Shown here: piece after piece, positions 25,221-35,700 of the stretch
Numbering within the stretch: the stretch's first letter is position 1
Layout: each line of letters opens with the position of its first letter
Assembly (NCBI RefSeq): GCF_032062135.1
Contig: NC_092859.1
Coordinates: 36,860,942-36,924,941 of the forward strand
Origin: Pyxicephalus adspersus
Lineage: Eukaryota; Chordata; Amphibia; Anura; Pyxicephalidae
DNA: 64,000 nt
Direction of reading: 5' to 3'
Made by a program: the position numbers and the translations under genes
Notes under the pieces: generated by a model
What the model was told of the DNA's origin: nothing
Databases searched by the model: none
What the model saw: only the letters and a program-made list of their open reading frames with translations

Positions 25221-25304
25221 AAACATCAAATGTGCCACACGTTTCTCTTATCTTTACGTGTGGCACAGGGAAACATCAAATGTGGCACATGTAAAGATAA
25301 GAGA
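25221..25304. repeat. Compound hairpin / inverted repeat
   Basis: GTGCCACACGT (25232-25242) pairs perfectly with ACGTGTGGCAC (25256-25266). In addition 25244-25266 and 25282-25304 are inverted with 21 of 23 matches, and AAACATCAAATGTG is repeated directly at 25221 and 25271. Two alternative stems are therefore possible. It follows a candidate distal ADAM19 poly(A) region; no element ends were recognised. Confidence 0.75.
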
Positions 25305-25595
25305 GTGGCCCAAATGTGAATGCATTGACATAATAAAGTTTTATTAAAGTTTTATCTATAAAATGGCATCCTTAAATTGCAGTCAGATAATTTCCTAAAT
25401 TTAGAGGATTCTATCTGTCTACTGCATGCTGGAGAGAGCATTTTCTCAATTTCCACTTGGACTGATACATAGAAACATAACAGAAATTTATAATGCCAGT
25501 GGCTGCCTCTGAAGCTGCTCAATTCCAGACATTTTCTAACATAATCAAGTACAGGTACTCCCCGGGTTAGACATCCGACATACAGACAACTCCTA

Positions 25596-26283
25596 CCATT
25601 TCCCCGATTATAAGGCACTCTCTTATATTTTTTGAAATGCCAAAATATGCCCTGGGTCTTATTTTCAGGGGATGTCTTATTTTTCCATGAAGAAGACTAC
25701 AGTACACATTTATTGTTGAAAGTCACTCATGATCACTCATGTTCCATTGATTGTCCCCTTCTGATCACTCATGTTCCATTGATTGTCCCCTTCTGATCAC
25801 TCATGTGCCGTTCATATTCCCCTTCTGATCACTCTATGCCATTGATTATCCCCTTCTGATCACTCTATGCAATGATTGTCCCCTTCTGATCACTCTATGC
25901 CATTGACTGTCCCCTTCTGATCACTATGAAATGATTGTCCCCTTCTGATCACTCTATTCCATTGACTCCATTGTCCCCTTCCGATCACTTACCCGTAATT
26001 AAGTGCAGGGATCTCCGTTAGGGCAGGGATCAGCAGCTTGCTTCCTTGTTCAGAATCGCGGGGGCACGTGTGCAGGCTTTTTACTTTCAGTTTGGCTCAG
26101 GAATAGACACGCCCTGCAGCCAGTATCAAAGACACACACGCTGCAGCCAGCATAAAGGACACACACGCAGGATCAGATATCTGGAGCTGTCTTATAAACG
26201 GGTGAGTGTCTTATTTTAATTATTTTTTTAAAAATCGGGGGTGGCTTACTTAATGGGGATGTCCTAAAATCGGGGAAACACAG
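25596..26283. mobile_element. Nested pogo/mariner-like element with internal minisatellite
   Basis: Inserted at a TA (25594-25595, 26284-26285). The inverted ends share TTTCCCCGATT, followed by ATAAGGCA on the left and, inverted, TTAGGACA on the right. They resemble those of the 14512-14883 element. It carries the 30 bp-class minisatellite at 25728-25990 and a GC-richer segment with two copies of CAGCCAG(T/C)AT...GACACAC. Confidence 0.7.
25728..25990 (+). repeat. Minisatellite, ~28-32 bp unit, about nine units
   Basis: Units of the form TGATCACTCATGTTCCATTG followed by ATTGTCCCCTTC, with length variants (for example CACTCTATGCCATTGA and CACTATGAAATGA). First units are 32 bp, later ones 27-30 bp. 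It has no separate spacers and is confined to the nested transposon, so it is not a CRISPR array. Confidence 0.85.
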
Positions 26284-26730
26284 TAGATACAAACGGGCTT
26301 CCCTGCTTGATTGTGCAGCATGGAGGCTTGGAGGGGGGTGGTTTGCATGACTTGCAGAAGAAATCTTTTGCTAAACACAGCTGAGGGTTGTGGGTGATCT
26401 TAGAGTGTGAGCTCTTTCTGCAACCTGTTGTAACTCGTTAATCACCAACTTTAATCAGAAACTCTGCATTTGTTTCTTTTTGCATATGAAAGCACAGCCT
26501 GCGCCATAAGTTAATGAATGTCTAGGCTCCATAAAGTTTTTTGGTTTGTGATTTACTCACAGTGAGGATATTATACAGTAACTGACACCACACTGCCTAA
26601 TAATATGTTGAGACAAACATCTGTCCTAATTGCAATTATTAAAATAATGTACATGTTCCCACCTACATACAAATTCAACTTAAGAACAAACCTACAGTCC
26701 CTATCTCATATGTAACCTGGGGACTACCTG

Positions 26731-29360
26731 TACTGCAGAGGCACTGTGTCTTCTATGACAAAGTCTAAAATGACCTTAGTCCAGGAAGTAGATGCTGATG
26801 CTGGTTAATGCCCGAACAAAACAAATGCTGCTCTTCTGCAAAGAATAAACGATAGTACATCCTCTCTGTGAGAGGTAATTAATACCTGGAAGTGTTGCAC
26901 TTACACATTACTCATACATACATATACCTAACATAAAATATAAATGAAGCCAAGTCCAGTTTAATATCAAAATCTTATGTGTAAATGTGTATCATTTTTC
27001 TTTGTTGTTTCTCTAGTCTTTTTTCTTTTAATTAATATAGTATATATTTTTATTTTGGGTAGTTTTAATTTAAATATTATCATTTTGAAACACATACAAT
27101 TAGACCTTAAACGGTATCCCGTTAACGGTTAGTTTAAAAGGAGTATTATAGATTTTTTTTTCACTATTGTGTTGACTTTTTATTTCTAAAGTGGATTTAA
27201 TTCTTTCCAGGAATGTGTGAAGGGTGCTTTGTACTCCTGTACTCATTCTGCAGGGTGAAGTGACAAATATTTGGGGGCCACATACGTGGGATCTCATATT
27301 TCAACAATGCTGGAATGTTCAAGGGAATTAAAAGTAAAATGGAGTAATATACAACTGTTAAATGACCACTAATTTTCATTAATATTATATATGTACACTA
27401 CTGAGATGCACATAGACAAAAAAAAAAAAAAACATAGAGCAGATAACATACTTATACACACTCACATATGTACACACATAAATATACAAATATATACACA
27501 CATCAAAGCACACCCACAAACACCTACATATATAAAAAAACATGCATACACACTTACATCTAAACCCACACACCTAGTTATTAGATAAGGTCTAATACGA
27601 ACACACGATGATTAGCATCATGTAGGGTAGCTGAGTGTAGATTAGAGTAGGTCCTGCCCGAAAGAGTCTACCTTGTAGTGGTGGGCAAGCTTTATTGTTT
27701 GCATTTATATGTTAAAAATCCAATAATTATCAATATAAAAGTAAATTTAAAAAAAACACAATAATGTATTCCTGTTTATCATGTTTTTACATTTAAACTC
27801 TGCATTTCTTAACATATCATCAAAGCACATGTCAACCCAACGCTGCTTGTTAAAAACTACCCATAGCACATCATAATTTGGGGCCTATTTGGATTGTTGC
27901 CTTATGATAATCACATAACACACATGTGTTGTAGTGCACATGGTACACACTCTCTAAATAATATGAGAGCATTTAAACTAAAATCTTTTCCCTAAGCAAT
28001 TTCTGGACAATCATGTGTGTGCTACAAGTCCTCTGTTACTTATCACTAACAGTGGAACCAGTCCTAGTACAATGGCCTTTGGATAAAGCAGTGGTGCCCA
28101 ACCATTTTTCATCTGGGGGCCGCTGTTGACATTCAGATAAATCTTGCAGGCCCCATGCAATCAAAATTAAAGATATTAAAAACTAGAATAGCTTTAATTT
28201 AAAATTAAATTGGAATGTTTCTAGATACTGCAATGTACATATACATGTACCAAATAAAAAAAAATGACAAAACAAGAATTTCTGCACTCACCATTTGATG
28301 CTTATTTTATTAATGCGACATTTTAATAATGAAAGATACAAAACTTAAGCTATTATACAGTGCTGGCCAGTCATACATTGCTCCCTGATCACCATTCCTG
28401 TACCAAAAAGTGGAAACTACTAGCTATGTGTAACAGGCACTCCAGCAGCTGCTTGGTCCATCACACCACTCTGCAGATTTGACTCCTGTTTGTCTAAAGT
28501 GTCTCCCCTTAGCCAGTGTTCTACGGCATGAGGAAGGGGCAACCGCTGTGCAACCTCACTGCCAACCTGCTAGCAGCCTTAAATTTGTGAGTGAGTAAAA
28601 ATTTATTTAGGGCACCAAAGCACAGAGCAAATTGACATTATCCTAATCCTCTCTGTTACCTGAAAATATCACTTTTCTATGACAATCAGTGTAGGAGATA
28701 TGAAGGTTTATATATGGGGATAACAGCTGTATGGACACAGCTCTCATGCTGCTGCTGCTGGGATTATCTCACAGTACAAAGTGAACGGGAAGCAGCCACA
28801 GCTGACTGCTGAGGTCTATAGTACATGTCCACTCTCGGGGAGCTGACACACACTAATTTTATTGCTGTATCTTTAGAGGAATAGTAAAACTGTGTGGGGA
28901 TTGGGGCTCTCAAAAGCCATAGTTGTACAGCCCTGATCTACGCTTAGCAAAAGTTCCTATTCCAGAACAGGCAAGGTTAGTAATATAACTGACATTAATA
29001 AAATAGTGTTTAAACAACTAGTATGTGCAAGAGAACATGACCCGTAATACAGTGGACAGTATGCAGGAGAGGAGCGGGAAGAGAAGGATTGTAGAGGTAC
29101 ATATATTTTACACCCGTTTAAAAAATTGACCAATTATAATGTGGCACAAAAAAGACAAAAGGGTAGAATATTAGGCTTCCCCCCAAAACTGAACTTCCGC
29201 TATGATAATTACATATGGCTATGGTAAGGACTTCAGCCTTTGAGTCAATCTGACCAAATCACAGGTAAAAGTGGTAGCACACACTGCTTTGAATCCATCA
29301 CTGGTTATTTGGAAAAATCTGAAAACGGATTTCTATTTAAAATCTGACCTTTGTTTTTAG
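26731..29360. other. Intergenic, low-complexity and relic DNA
   Basis: Contains a CA-rich low-complexity stretch (about 27455-27572), poly-A at 27419-27432 and a hAT-like relic (28089-28935). No supported coding exon. Short overlapping ORFs at 27385-27588 come from the CA-rich tract. Confidence 0.6.
28089..28935. mobile_element. Possible hAT-like relic
   Basis: Left end CAGTGGTGCCCAACCATTTT and right end, inverted, CAGGGCTGTACAACTATGGC look like a diverged hAT pair, and ATCTGGGGGCCGC after the left end is frequent in such elements. The adjacent 8-mers do not match, so one end may be misplaced. Confidence 0.4.
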
Positions 29361-29502
29361 CTACTTGCACAACTCAGTGTTGGTTGCCAGTATACCTGGC
29401 ACATCCCAGTTTCCCCTGCAGTTAGCGGAACTGAATGAACTCCTGCACGGGGGTTATGTCATCCCAGCCAGACCAAGACGGAGGCTCCCTGCAATGGAAT
29501 GA
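29361..29502 (+). CDS. Orphan terminal-exon candidate, unrecognised gene
   Basis: A good acceptor (pyrimidine tract then TTTTTAG) precedes an open stretch of 46 codons from 29362 reading YLHNSVLVASIPGTSQFPLQ, then AELNELLHGGYVIPARPRRR and LPAME, with TGA at 29500-29502. A donor-like CAG|GTGAGT follows at 29508. Composition is protein-like and higher in GC than its surroundings, and no transposon ends are seen. I do not recognise the protein. Same strand and upstream of THG1L is where human C5orf52 lies, so a C5orf52 homologue is one guess. No upstream partner exon could be assigned. Confidence 0.35.
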
Positions 29503-30296
29503 GAACAGGTGAGTATCACAGGTTTTATTTCCACTTTATTGAACATCTTTTTAGTAAAATTGCAGTATTTTTTTTATTGCTTTTAAGTTTAATTTGCTGT
29601 TAGCTGGGAAGCTACAAAAAAAATCAGAATTAGTCAGGATACCCATGTTTCACAGATATAATAAGACACCCCGTAAGCTCTGGATTCACCTTAGATTTGG
29701 GGATGGTCTCCAGAGTGTTTGACAGCATTGCCTGAGTTTTGGGGTTCTGAGTGCAGGAACACTGATTGATTGCCAGAAGAAAGTTATGCAAAACACAAAC
29801 ATTCCTTCATTCATATAACTCAGGGCTCCCGTATCCCAAATGTCATTAGTTTGTCTGTCTGGAACAGCAGCAGCAAAGCTCCAAGCAGAATGACGAGAGA
29901 AGTGAAGCTCCTGTCATAGCAGGACCCATCATTTACCAACCAAGTGGGTACAGTGAGTTATATTATACACTGAGATCCAGTGTCACATTGCAAGCTGGCA
30001 ATAAAGTTTAAAAAGCATGATTCCCCCAAGCAAGTGAATGAACCGGCTGACAGAAGCTAGGGGTACCCTGGACCTGTTCCATCATTTGCTTATCTAATAT
30101 CAGTTTCTAACTTTCTCCTGTAAACATGGCTGAATTGAAGGGTAGGGCAGAAAAGAAGGCTGCCTTGGACATTTGAGCAGAATTAAGATGTAAAAATATA
30201 TCCATGGTGATTAAATTGTTCCATACTTGGGCATTGTAGATGAGCTGTGTTTTTTGAGCCAGCATACAGAAAGCACGTCTCTTGACATAACTAATA

Positions 30297-30436
30297 GTAT
30301 TATTAAACAGGATTTATATAGCGCCAACATATTACGCAGCGCTGTACATTAAATAGGGATTGCAAATGACAGAGTAATACAGACAGTGATACAGGAGGAA
30401 AGGACCCTGCCCCGAAGGGCTTACAATCTAGTAGAC
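30297..30436 (-). mobile_element. L2/CR1-type LINE 3' end
   Basis: The longest copy: TATTAAACAGGATTTATATA, then GCGCCAACATATTACGCAGC, and CCCTGCCCCGAAGGGCTTAC ending AATCTAGTAG. On the minus strand this is the conserved 3' region of an L2/CR1-type LINE. 5'-truncated. Confidence 0.85.
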
Positions 30437-30820
30437 TAATAGATGGAGTTTTCCAAGTTTTAGCTATACACTGCTAAGATATGTTACATAAAATGCAATT
30501 AATTGAAGGTAACTGAAAGAGATTTGAGATTAGGCAAGGCAATCAAATAGTTCCTATGTAAGGGCCTACAAAACTGGGTCAAAAATAAAGGGAATACTAT
30601 AGTCCAAAAATAGGTAGGCAACCTTACCTAGATTCCAGAATTGGACAGTAACTAATTAAATCTACTTAAATTACTGTAATAGAATACATGTACTTTAAAA
30701 CCTGTAGTTTTACTTTTACTTAGAAATGTATTTATGAATGATTGCTCTGTCAATATGACCTAGATTTGTCCCAAAATTCCTTTGAAGATACAGTGTTTGC
30801 TCATTTGATAATATGCATTA

Positions 30821-31452
30821 TAGGGTGTTCGAATTGGGCTTGTCCCTATAAGATTCGACCCGAAAATGGCGGTTTGAATTCGGGCAGATCCGACCCGAAA
30901 TACACAGACTTCGACTTTGCAAATTCGTGTTTGAAAACATGTTTTAAAAAAAATGGCAAACTCCAGATGAACTCTTAATGGAGTTTCACTCTTCAATGGA
31001 GTTCAGTTCCCACGGTCACCAGGCTGTAAGTATCATTGATAAGTACAGCCCGAGAAATGTGGGAACTTGGGGTCACAGCTGATTGGATGCACGCGAGTGC
31101 TTCCAATCAGTTGTGACTGCAGATGAACTCTCAATGGAGTTTCTCCATTGAGAGTTCATCTGCAGTTCAGTTCCCGAGGTCACCAGGCTGTAAACTTTGC
31201 GGTCACAACTGATTGGAGGAGGCACGCGAGTGCTTCCAATCAGCTGTGACTGTAGACGAACTGCTTTTCCATGTGTGTTCTCTCTATACAAGAACACAAA
31301 CTACAAATACGCTAGGGCTGCAAGAGCAATCAGAGGAGCAGAGCTGTCAGCTTAAATAGTGTTCGTATTGGGCGTTCAATCACCCGAAAAATATTGGGCT
31401 ATTTGATCGAATGGCTGCGGAATCGAACACTCAGCTTTTCGACCAACACTAG
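30821..31452. mobile_element. Foldback-rich hAT-like element
   Basis: Ends TAGGGTGTTCGAATTGGG and, inverted, CTAGTGTTGGTCGAAAAGC, with GCATTATA / GCATTGAA beside them (6 of 8). Interior has a perfect 23 bp inverted repeat (31117-31139 with 31143-31165, 3 bp spacer) and two flanking hairpins built from GGTCACA(A/G)CTGATTGGA and TCCAATCAG(T/C)(T/C)GTGAC. No coding capacity; overlapping ORFs at 30742-31297 are shadows. Confidence 0.65.
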
Positions 31453-31630
31453 CATTGAAATGAGCAATGCAAATGCATTTCAACATCAGTGGACAATTTG
31501 TGTATAAATTATTGACAAGGGAAAAATTTAAAAATACACCACTCAGTGTTGTATTTATACCTTATTTCCCTCGTTTCGACCTAGATTCGCCGTAGTTTTC
31601 CTATTGTGACTGCTGTGCACTTTTGACAAT

Positions 31631-31649
31631 TGGCCACTAGGTGGAAAAA
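31631..31649 (+). promoter_or_regulatory. Weak CTCF-like motif
   Basis: TGGCCACTAGGTGGAAAAA matches the CCASYAGRKGG core of the CTCF motif but lacks the following GC-rich positions. Orientation is opposite to the stronger site at 32274-32291. Confidence 0.3.
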
Positions 31650-31959
31650 CGAGTCATTGTTTTATTAATAAAACAAAAATAATATTCTTATAAATTCTAG
31701 AGACGGAAAAACAAGGGAGGCGCAGGGTGACGTCAGTGTAGTCTTAAGTTGTATGAGGCAACCATTGCCGAGCCGTACGCTTCAGTATTGCTTCCACCGT
31801 TACAAGTCACCCCGCTCCGCCAATACCGATTCTCATCCGATTGTTTTATTTTGTTTATTTCTCGGATGCTTTGTTAGGTAATTATGTCCCTGTGTATTTT
31901 CTTTAACTGTTATATTTAGTGGCATCGTAAAGTTTGACTTTGATAACTATAATTTCTTG

Positions 31960-32260
31960 TTTGGTCTTAGATTCAAATGAAATAAACCCATAATGAGTGA
32001 GAAAAAGCAAACAAATATTTTGCATTTCATTAGTAATACCAAAGGTAATGCAACTAATGATAATAGTAACAATAGTCATACTTCACTTAACCGTGATCTG
32101 ACCAATGAATCAGAGCCTTCACAGTGCTCGACAGGCACCATTAGGAAGCTCAGTATTTTACAAATGTATTTATCTATTTATTAAATTCATATTAATGATC
32201 TGCAGGATGTAAAATAATAAATATAGAGGTCCGTGAGGTCAGAAAGTTTGGTCACCGCTG
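31960..32260 (+). pseudogene. hAT transposase N-terminal remnant
   Basis: An acceptor-like TTGGTCTTAG leads into an ORF (31993-32184) beginning MSEKKQTNILHFISNTKG, the style of N-terminus found in ZMYM1-like hAT transposases, and the frame soon ends. The segment closes with AAGTTTGGTCACCGCTG at 32260, the inverse of a hAT CAGCGGTGACCAAACTT end. Upstream sequence from about 31740 could be its 5' UTR. The left end was not found, and the call rests on short similarity. Confidence 0.4.
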
Positions 32261-32273
32261 GGCTATGCGGGTA

Positions 32274-32291
32274 TAGCGCCATCTAGTGGCA
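32274..32291 (-). promoter_or_regulatory. CTCF-like binding site upstream of THG1L
   Basis: On the minus strand the sequence is TGCCACTAGATGGCGCTA, which fits the vertebrate CTCF consensus (GCCASYAGRKGGCGC) at essentially every core position. It lies 455 bases upstream of the THG1L start, just past a hAT-like end. The match is seen directly; occupancy is inferred. Confidence 0.55.
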
Positions 32292-32559
32292 GTTATAGGA
32301 ATTACAACCGAGTGAATTTACCTGCCGGGGAAATGAACAGATGGATATAAGTGCAGCGCCGGGGAACCGGGATAAGTCTGAGCTATGCACTCCATGTGCT
32401 CTCATTTACACCTGTAATGTCTATGCAGCTTTCTGCACCACATTCTCGCCTGCAAACATTGCCCTCTATGGGGTCCATAACTCTATTACACCACATAACA
32501 CTTCCACACCCAGATCCAGGTAACATGTTTTACCCCTGAGCATTGCACTGTGACCTGTG

Positions 32560-32745
32560 GTGATGTCACCACCCTGTGTTGTGATTAGGAGACTCTACCC
32601 CCTACGCTTGTCAAATTCTATTCTAGAATTGAAATAACACGTGCCCGCGCGCCGTCTTCTCACGAGTCAAATTTGGCGTCTGGTTACTCTGGAGATATAC
32701 CATAGAGAGGAGACTCCTGGTTATCGCTGACTTCCGCTTCCGGCT
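32560..32745 (+). promoter_or_regulatory. thg1l: THG1L promoter region
   Basis: Locally CpG-richer DNA with an E-box CACGTG at 32638-32643, the run GCCCGCGCGCCGTC, and GACTTCCGCTTCCGGCT immediately before the ATG, which contains two ETS-like TTCCG cores. No TATA box is evident. This is typical of a housekeeping promoter. The start site is unknown. Confidence 0.5.
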
Positions 32746-35700
32746 ATGCAGATAGGAGCTGTGCGGTTCTTACACAGGTTGTGGTTGCCGTCTGCAGTGT
32801 CTTGCAGGGGGATGGCGAAAAGCAAGTTTGAGTACGTGAGGGAGTTCGAGACGCCGGATACATGTCTTCCCAATTGCTGGGTGGTGGTGAGAGTGGACGG
32901 GAGAAACTTCCACAGGTGAGGTCATGTGACTTGCCTGGACACGTGCTCAGAGCTGTCATCATCTATCAGTGGCCCCTGACATCACAGGCCATTATATATA
33001 GGTGTATGGAATACTTTTCTGTGCCCTCACTGGCGGGGCCACCTTCTATTATGATAACTATTCCCAGACAGGAGAAAGTTAGAGAGAGAATGCAACATGT
33101 CCCCAGAACAAGAAGAAATGTTATCAACATGCTGCAGAGACAACTTCCTGTGTGTGAATCTTCCAGGTCCATGTGTTTTATTGATAGTAATTGATTCCCA
33201 CCAGGGAATGTTTAAGGGAATGTCATATTCCCTGCTTTAAAAACAGAGCCCAAAGTGTATCTATCCCGTACTTTTTTTTGGATAGAATGAGTTAAAGATA
33301 AAGTAAACTAAAAAGTGCTAAAAAAAAAAAAAATACTTTTACCTTAATCTGGCAGGACAGTCTGATTCCTCCAGAGGTGTCTTGCATCGGGTCCCTCATC
33401 GTCTCGGAGCCAGCACTACGGGCACCCAAGATGTGTGAGGTAGGTATCCCAGGAGGCTTTGTGCTCCCATTCATTCTTGGTCAGCAAAGTTTTATGGCCA
33501 CTAGGCCATTTATGGGGTGGGCGGGAGCACACTAGGCTGGGCACGCCCTAATAGCTTCACCCACCACCAGGGAACACCCCCTGAAGTGAAATCCCTCTCC
33601 TCTGTATGCATTGTGGGGGAGAGGGATTTACCTTCAGGGGGCTTTCCCTGTTTACTGCGGTGGCGGAAGTATCAACGCCGGCCGCGGTAAATAGGGGAAC
33701 AAATGCAAGGGGGTAGAGCCGGAGCTCTGCACCCTTTTTTTTTTTTTTTAAGTGTTGCATTTAAAAAACAAACGGAGAGAAGGAGTACTCAAGAGCCTTC
33801 AGGGATGCGTGACACAGGTATCCCAGGAGGCTTTGTGCTCTCATTCATTTTCCCATTCAATTAGGGGGCGGTGCTATCTACCCTTTTATGTAAAGTGAAA
33901 TTTCTGAGAGTAGCAATGCTTTAAGGAATTCATCCAAATAAGTATCTGGTGGCAGAAAAATCTCTTCTAATCTTTTCTATTATGCAATATCTGATCTTGC
34001 TGCAGATTGTGACCTTCTTTAACCTCCTGGGCGGTAAGCCCGAGTGTGGCTCGGGGTAAAAACAACCTGCTGAAAGCAGTACCCCCCGAGCCACACTTGG
34101 GGTAGCTAAAAAAAATAAAGGGTTACCTGGTCCCCATCTTAGCCCTGCATTGTCCTGCCATCCTCAAGCCACGTCCTCTTCGTCCAGTCTGGCCCCCAGT
34201 GAGTGCAAATTATTTTGTATTGGATTCAATACAAAATAACTGTATTGAATCCAATACAGTACAAATAAATTAAACATTTTATATATATATATATATATTT
34301 AATGTTACTGTACAGTTATATTACAGGTTTCAGTATTTTTGATTTATGTATGCACCCTTGATTTAACAGATTTTTATGTTTTTTATTTAAAGTTTATTAT
34401 TAAATTTATTACATTTAAAAAATATTGGACATGTTTCGGTGAGTTACGCCTAAGAATTACAGGCCTACAATGTAAAACAAATTTTCATGAAAGGCAATGT
34501 ACTGCTTTTAGACATATAAATCCGGACAGAAATGAACCGCCCAGGAAGTTAAATGTGCATTAGAAACTGGAGCAAGTCTGATAGAGCCACATTTTTTGGC
34601 TTAAGGCCATCCAGATCATCAGCCCCCCCCCCCCCAATACTGATAGCTGGATTCATTTATTGTTGTTCTGCGGCAAGCAGGGAGTTACTACACATTACAA
34701 CATTGGTATTTATGGTTACGGTATTACCTTAACCTCCCTGGCGGTATAATTATTTTAGCGAGCCAAGGACGCCAGCACACACACAGGTTGCATGCCCGCC
34801 TGGCATTTGCATCTTCTGGCCTCTCAATCCCAACATTCACATGTTGTTGATGTCATGCCAGGGGATACAGATGCTGAGCATTGCCAAGGGGACGCAGATG
34901 CAGTCTGGGCATCTGCGTCTCCTTGGCAAAGCTCAGCATTGCTGGAGGAAGCCGCAGTCTCCTGGGGACCAGGTAAGTTCTCAATTCCACCTCGAGTGTG
35001 GCTCAGGGTTACCGCTTTTTGTAATGAAAATCCCAAACCACAATCAGAATTACCGCCAGGGAGGTTAAACAAGCGGTCACCAACCGGTTGTCTGTGAGAA
35101 AATTTTGGTGGACTGCGGCTCTGGCCGGTGTGCCCCCCAGCAGGGCCAGGAGAAGGACCCCACAGGGGGAGGGGGTCAGACGCACTTGCCAGAGCCGCAG
35201 ACCATGTCCCCTGCACGGTTAGACTCAGACCTGCGATGGGCGAGTGGGCTGGTTCTGTCACCATGACATTACTCTGGGGGAAGTTTCTTCCACTTCGAGT
35301 GACACTCGGCTTCCCGTGCATGCATTGTACATGAGTCCATGACATTAGTGGTCCGTGACAACCAAAAGGTTGGTGACCACAACCTTAAACTGCTTGCTGT
35401 TGCTTAGCCTGTTTTCTTTTCTGTTTGATATTCTATGTGTGATCACTGTACCATCTCTGTTCCAACAGGTTCTCAGAACAGCATAACTTTACCAAACCCA
35501 ATGACATCCGTGCTCTGCACCTCATGAACCGCTGTGCACAGAATGTGATGGAGGAGCTGAAGGACATATGTCTGTCATATGGACAGAGCGATGAGTACAG
35601 CTTTGTCTTTCACAAGAAATCTAATTGGTACAAAAGGCGTGCAAGGTCAGTCAATTATTTGATGCATCACAAAAGTTTTTCTTTTTACTTGGAATAAATC

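Larger units (their letters stand above)
25552..26730. mobile_element. TA-target DNA transposon relic, host of a nested insertion
   Basis: TA at 25550-25551 and 26731-26732 flank CAGGTACTCCCCGGGTTA and, inverted, CAGGTAGTCCCCAGGTTA. The element is mariner-like in target and ends, has no ORF, and is interrupted at 25596-26283 by another TA-target element. Without the insert it is about 490 bp. Confidence 0.75.

Noticed and set aside
25728..25990. CRISPR-like array
   Set aside because: Units abut without unique spacers, lie in a eukaryotic transposon, and form an ordinary minisatellite.
28490..28590. Exon-like segment after CCCCTTAG reading PVFYGMRKGQPLCNL
   Set aside because: It lies inside a probable hAT relic, is short, and its phase joins nothing upstream or downstream.
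34824..35345. 173-residue minus-strand ORF, with overlapping plus-strand ORFs
   Set aside because: It runs through two adjacent MITEs with clear ends and has no domain; GC-rich palindromes keep several frames open.
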